Assembly: GCA_031278075.1 (NCBI GenBank)
Contig: JAITLE010000241.1
Span: forward strand, 1-8,906
Source: Bifidobacteriaceae bacterium
Lineage (GTDB): Bacteria > Actinomycetota > Actinomycetes > Actinomycetales > WQXJ01
Length of the DNA: 8,906 nt
Reading direction: 5' to 3'
The first letter of the stretch is position 1, and the number at the start of each line of letters is the position of its first letter. The position numbers were made by a program, and so were the translations under genes. The notes beneath the pieces were generated by a model. It saw nothing but the letters and a program-made list of their open reading frames with translations. It was not told where the DNA came from and searched no databases. Below are positions 6,501-8,906 of this stretch, one piece after another.

Positions 6501-7434
6501 CCGCGTCGAGCACATGGAACTGCCACACGTTCAAGTCCCCGACGCCGCGCTCGTGGTCCGGGGGCCTGTCGTAGGGCACGAGCGGCGGGACGGCCGTCTG
6601 GGCGAGCAGCGAACGGGACTCGAGATCGCCCGCGAGCCCTGCGACCACCGGGTGCCGCATCATCAGTTGGCGGCACTGGTCCAGATCATCGGCGAGGAGC
6701 CGGCCGGGATGTTCGAACACGCCGACGATCAGCTTGTTCTTCACTTTGAAGTCTTCGAAGACCGCGTTGCCCATCGCCCTGATGGCCTCAAGCACCGGGG
6801 CCGGATTGAACGACGTGCCGGCGACAGCGTCCCGGGCCATGGAGTCCGGGTCCACCGGGATGTCGCGGTCCACCAGCGACTGGATCAAGAACGGGTTGAT
6901 TGTGAGCGTCGGCTCCAGTTCGAGTTCGATCCCTTGCCTGCCTTGGCTGAGCGTGATCGGCCGGAGCATCACCGGGACGCGGCGGTGCGTGCGGGCCCCA
7001 GTTGTGGTGTCCCGTTCTGTCCAAAACGCGATACCCAGGCCTAAGTGGGTCGGCGGCAGACCGTATTTCGCGGCATGGCGATCGGCTTTTTCTTTGACGG
7101 CCTGGGCGGCGTCAGCGGCTTTCGCTTGGTTGGCTTTCTCTCGGACGAGGGAACGCAACGGGGTGACTCGGCCGGCGTAAAGCTGCGCGATGCCGGAAGG
7201 GTGCGCTTGTGTGAGATCCAGGACGGTGTTGCCCAAGGCTGCCATGTCGACCAAGGCGCTGATCCCGCCGAGCGCGCCGAGTTCGGCGCGCCACGCGTCG
7301 AAGACGCGCGCCATCTGGGCGGCGCGCAGGTCTTGGGAAGTGACCGCGCGGGGTCCGGTGGCGCCCGAGCCGCCCGCGTCCGGGTGGCGCTTGCGCCCGT
7401 TTAGTGCGAACAAGGCAGGCCTCACGCGCACCAC
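3577..7434 (-). CDS. DUF4011 / superfamily 1 helicase-like protein with degenerate motifs
   Basis: This 1285-residue protein has the layout of large DUF4011-helicase-nuclease proteins. Residues 42-260 are DUF4011-like (LGLGIAFWTE 131-140, VPVMLRPITL 153-162, NPFLIQSLVD 180-189, GVFEHPGRLL 238-247). A RecA-like fold starts near 300, an alpha-helical insertion spans about 390-830, and a Walker B/motif III region lies at 871-907. After a Pro/Ala linker (920-940), motifs V and VI occur at 1084-1140 (VSRDAVIFAPG, RRRLTVVSS). A Vsr/MTES_1575-like nuclease fold occupies about 1180-1285. The catalytic positions are lost. Walker A reads APAGAPTAAT where GPPGTGKS is expected, Walker B reads DSAD for DEAS, and GDxxQLP becomes GDAARAA. 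The motif VI arginine aligns with Ala1130. The nuclease Asp and Glu align with Lys1211 and Leu1228. It is therefore probably unable to hydrolyse ATP or cut DNA. The start is uncertain: GTG 7434 is the first after an in-frame TGA (7455-7453) but has no Shine-Dalgarno; GTG 7425 or ATG 7314 are alternatives. It is divergent from moxR and lies 35 bases upstream of the Bax-inhibitor-like gene. Its function is unknown. Confidence 0.85.
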   Translation of the reverse strand: MVRVRPALFALNGRKRHPDAGGSGATGPRAVTSQDLRAAQMARVFDAWRAELGALGGISALVDMAALGNTVLDLTQAHPSGIAQLYAGRVTPLRSLVREKANQAKAADAAQAVKEKADRHAAKYGLPPTHLGLGIAFWTERDTTTGARTHRRVPVMLRPITLSQGRQGIELELEPTLTINPFLIQSLVDRDIPVDPDSMARDAVAGTSFNPAPVLEAIRAMGNAVFEDFKVKNKLIVGVFEHPGRLLADDLDQCRQLMMRHPVVAGLAGDLESRSLLAQTAVPPLVPYDRPPDHERGVGDLNVWQFHVLDAVATGASVLVDAPAGAPTAATVAALIADAVGSGRTVLYVSGDAAAKLAVARTLRAFGLGEFLQDLEPSPDWRAKALTRLVTGLRVTPPMVDADGIGQIRSALAERCGQLVGYLEALHTPLPQFGVSPFAALEALSQLTEDPAATHTTCQLDRSAVTRLAGDAREEAKATLKAATELGLFKLTEEITAWLGVDAPTPERAQALLAALDRLRGGGLSRTIAHMRDVTSRTGLKESTSVRGWGDQLAMLRGVREALDQFIPEIFERSPKDMVAATATQEWRAERGVDMSRRTRGRLRRQARDLMRPGMQVADLHGALERVEVQREIWLGWSPSVPWPKLPVGMRQIDAEYEAVREDLAALDAALPTGRTPLGELPFSEVLDFLDRLDTDRDSLDFLPEITRLETALTAAGLAPLVADLRARSAGPELGVTGPEATAAIEEMLAEVDFAWWSSLLAWALKDRPSLATMTGDALAALVDAYRELDIAHTATKPLPIRSAAIAWRDRAAEAHPGQAFKLAHLEPTVGVREALALTPDVAFKARPCVLAGPVMVPQAIPLAELGGSPLDLVIVDSADTMTPAQAAAAIARGRQVVVVGDAARAAGPSAGFTVDDADWPPSAEPAAPSAAAPGDGRTGVSTTLTSAVAEFLPHVKLPTEVDERDPRVTALLEEQGYATLGPALPSRERGPRITWTHIDALGQVAGNSTRIDAPSSEVDAAVALVDAHLTRWPDESLAIFTATASHAARVRTALEHAARAGRQTVARALAAEGAEALLVADATHAVGVSRDAVIFAPGLARSPRGAVLYEFGCLSGEAGAAALTDVMLAGRRRLTVVSSLSTEEIDDERLKGSGPRLFKDLLNAASHPRALPECGPQVSDPLFADLAKRVARRGAHVTANYGPPAGPWLKLAVRPDSGPAREVVAVLTDDAAFVAEPSIRAKVRYWPAALERAGWHVRSAWTAPVFMEPELEARSIARLAFAKS

Positions 7435-7675
7435 CGTAAACGGGAATGGGCGTCAACTGTGGGAGATCACTCGGCAATGCCGCATGTCGGGCGGATTCTT
7501 GTGTGACTTGGGCTGAGGCTGGGACCCAGGACCGGGTGGAGGCCCGCTGTCGCGGTTGGTACTTACACTGATAGAGCAAATGGACGGTCCCGCCCGCCAG
7601 GTCTCTGCGTTTGGGACACACCGACCAAGCCGCGCGCCGGCCCCTTGGCGCGCCGCGCGGTCCCTAAGGAGAACG
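7435..7675. promoter_or_regulatory. Divergent intergenic region between pseudo-helicase and moxR
   Basis: This spacer must hold the promoters of both genes. On the plus strand TACACT (7564-7569) is a -10-like box without a clear -35, and would give a moxR leader of about 100 bases. On the minus strand TTGACG (7459-7454) resembles a -35 box but no -10 lies at the right distance; TACGGT (7438-7433) fits TAnnnT and sits seven bases before the alternative GTG start at 7425. Short inverted repeats are CTGGG/CCCAG (7519-7529) and GCGCGCC/GGCGCGC (7632-7653). None is recognised as a known operator. Confidence 0.4.
7666..7671 (+). promoter_or_regulatory. Strong Shine-Dalgarno that fixes the moxR start
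   Basis: AAGGAG lies four bases before ATG 7676. The frame is open further upstream to a TTG at 7556, but that extension has no well-spaced Shine-Dalgarno and its 40 residues look like translated non-coding sequence, so ATG 7676 is preferred. Confidence 0.85.
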
Positions 7676-8710
7676 ATGGATTCACCAGGCGAAGGCCTGC
7701 GCAAGCGCCGCGCCGGCGGGCCAGCGCGGCCGAGCGAGCAGCTCAACCAGCTGACTCCTGAGCAGATCGCCCAAGGCGCTGCCATGATCGTGGACAACAT
7801 GAGCCGGGTGATATCCGGCAAGCGTGACACGATCGAGTTGACCGTCACCATGTTCGTGGCCCACGGGCATGTCCTGGTGGAGGACGTGCCCGGCGTCGGG
7901 AAGACCATGTTGGCGAAGGCGTTGGCCGCGTCCATCGGCGCCAGCGTCAAACGCATCCAATTCACCCCTGACCTGTTGCCTTCGGATGTCACCGGAGCGC
8001 CGATCTTCAACCAGGCGACCCGGCAGTTCGAGTTCGAGCCCGGTCCGGTCTTCGCGAACATCGTCATCGCCGACGAGATCAACCGCGCCAGCCCGCGCAC
8101 GCAGTCTGCTCTCCTCGAATGTATGGAGGAGAGCCAGGTCACCGTCGAGGGCGCCACCTATCCTCTGCCGGACCCGTTCCATGTCATCGCGACGCAGAAC
8201 CCCATCGACATGGAGGGCACGCACGCGTTGCTGGAAGCCCAGCGGGACAGGTTCATGGCGTGTGTCTCCATGGGTTACCCCGACGAGTCCGCCGAGCGCG
8301 CCATGGTGCGCGCCCGCGACCTCGGGGAGCCGATCGATCTGGTGCGCCCCGTGTTGTCGCTGGCGGACGTCACGCAGATGATCGTGTCGGCTCGGCGCAC
8401 CTATGTGGCCGATGCCGTGCGCGACTACGCCGTCGCCCTCGCCCGGTCGACCCGCCAGCACGCGGCGTTGACGCTCGGGGCGTCGCCGCGGGCCGCGCTT
8501 CACCTGGTCACGGCCGCGAAGGCGCGTGCCGCGGTGCTGGGGCGCGGCCACGTTCTGCCCGACGACATCCAGACCCTCACCGTCCCGGTGCTAGCCCACC
8601 GCGTGATGGCCGCGTCTCCCGCCCGCGGCCCGGAGGCGATGCTGCAAGCCGCCGCCATCATCCGCGAGTGCATGGCGGGTGTCCGCGTCCCGGTGCCGAT
8701 CCGGTCCTGA
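7676..8710 (+). CDS. moxR: MoxR-family AAA+ ATPase
   Basis: The 344-residue product is a cytosolic AAA+ ATPase of the MoxR family, thought to act as chaperones that assemble or activate partner proteins, often with a VWA or DUF58 protein encoded next door. Visible motifs are complete: Walker A VPGVGKT (71-77), Walker B IADEINRA (131-138), the loop LLECMEESQVTVEG (146-159), sensor 1 IATQNP (171-176), the DRF arginine (190-193) and sensor 2 GASPRAA (268-274). A lid-type segment with LPDDIQTLTVPVLAHRV (294-310) follows. The usual GTYPLPEAQLDRF stretch reads GTHALLEAQRDRF, a mild departure. Length is normal. The first 24 residues are a basic, non-conserved tail. It is divergent from the pseudo-helicase and its stop overlaps the next start (TGATG), which suggests an operon. 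Confidence 0.95.
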   Translation: MDSPGEGLRKRRAGGPARPSEQLNQLTPEQIAQGAAMIVDNMSRVISGKRDTIELTVTMFVAHGHVLVEDVPGVGKTMLAKALAASIGASVKRIQFTPDLLPSDVTGAPIFNQATRQFEFEPGPVFANIVIADEINRASPRTQSALLECMEESQVTVEGATYPLPDPFHVIATQNPIDMEGTHALLEAQRDRFMACVSMGYPDESAERAMVRARDLGEPIDLVRPVLSLADVTQMIVSARRTYVADAVRDYAVALARSTRQHAALTLGASPRAALHLVTAAKARAAVLGRGHVLPDDIQTLTVPVLAHRVMAASPARGPEAMLQAAAIIRECMAGVRVPVPIRS

Positions 8711-8906
8711 TGAACGCCTGGGACGTTGGAGCGCCCCAGCGCGGGGAGCGGCGCCTTGGGGCGCCGGCGCCGTCCCCGGGGGCGACCCGCGCCGTTCCGC
8801 CTCCGCCTCCGCCTTCGCGCTCCGGCCGCGCCGTTCCGCCTCCGCCTCCGGCGCCGTCCCCGGGGGCGACCCGCGCCGTTCCGCCTCCGCCTCCGCCTCC
8901 GCCTCC
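8710..8906 (+). CDS. Start of a gene with a proline-rich N-terminus (partial)
   Basis: ATG 8710 overlaps the last base of the moxR stop codon (TGATG), and the frame stays open to the window end (65 complete codons). The visible part is MNAWDVGAPQRGERR followed by two copies of a module reading PAPSPGATRAVPPPPP, separated by a shorter SRSGRAVPPPPP unit, and ends in an uninterrupted proline run. Such a stretch is probably disordered. In actinobacterial MoxR operons the next gene usually encodes a DUF58 protein, so that is the expected identity. Nothing of DUF58 is visible, and the usual DUF58 protein lacks this leader. There is no clear Shine-Dalgarno; translation is presumably coupled to moxR. 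Confidence 0.6.
   Translation, partial: MNAWDVGAPQRGERRLGAPAPSPGATRAVPPPPPPSRSGRAVPPPPPAPSPGATRAVPPPPPPPP
8764..8898 (+). repeat. In-frame direct repeat encoding the proline-rich modules
   Basis: A 51-base segment at 8764-8814 recurs exactly at 8848-8898. The offset is 84 bases (28 codons), so the repeat is in frame. A shorter related block (GCGCCGTTCCGCCTCCGCCT) lies between them at 8827-8846. Within these, CCGCCT hexamers are repeated and continue to the window end. Exact identity at the DNA level indicates recent duplication or slippage. Confidence 0.9.

Noticed and set aside
3577..7434. The helicase-like gene as a decaying pseudogene
   Set aside because: 1285 codons are uninterrupted, domain order is complete and framework residues are kept, so loss of catalytic residues looks selective and not random decay; comparison with relatives would settle it.
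7556..7675. TTG-initiated 40-residue N-terminal extension of MoxR
   Set aside because: No well-spaced Shine-Dalgarno and no family similarity, while ATG 7676 has AAGGAG four bases upstream.

Overview
The window is very GC-rich, with GC-rich third codon positions, long spurious antisense reading frames, GTG/TTG starts and a biotin-dependent carboxylase beta/epsilon gene pair. It reads as a high-GC Actinobacterium (Actinomycetia). No rRNA, tRNA, CRISPR array, transposase or phage gene is visible. I cannot name the genus.

Left part (1-2390, plus strand): a 345-base leader region without a supported gene carries a possible promoter and a nested inverted-repeat structure ending next to the ribosome binding site. 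It leads into a two-gene carboxylase operon. The first gene is a PccB/AccD5-type acyl-CoA carboxylase beta subunit with an unusual N-terminal low-complexity extension and an Ile at the position that controls acyl-CoA choice. The second, overlapping by ATGA, is the short epsilon subunit AccE. The biotin-bearing alpha subunit is not in the window.

Convergent junction (2361-2678): three near-identical 71-bp tandem repeats start at the accE stop codon. Each carries a stem whose arms are identical while the loops vary. A terminator-like hairpin for the oncoming minus-strand gene follows.

Middle (2678-7434, minus strand): a very large gene is followed 35 bases later by a Bax-inhibitor-1-like seven-helix membrane protein. 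The large protein (1285 aa) has the architecture of DUF4011 / superfamily 1 (Dna2/NAM7-like) helicase / Vsr-type nuclease proteins. However, the expected catalytic residues of both the helicase and the nuclease are replaced while the frame stays open. It looks like a conserved pseudo-enzyme and is the most interesting object here.

Right part (7435-8906, plus strand): divergent from the pseudo-helicase is an intact MoxR AAA+ ATPase with a strong Shine-Dalgarno. Its stop overlaps the start of a further gene, cut by the window end, that opens with a proline-rich tandemly repeated N-terminus. By MoxR synteny that gene would be expected to be a DUF58 protein, but no DUF58 sequence is visible. The carboxylase operon serves acyl-CoA metabolism; the MoxR unit is probably chaperone-like. 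No direct functional link between the three blocks can be read from the sequence.
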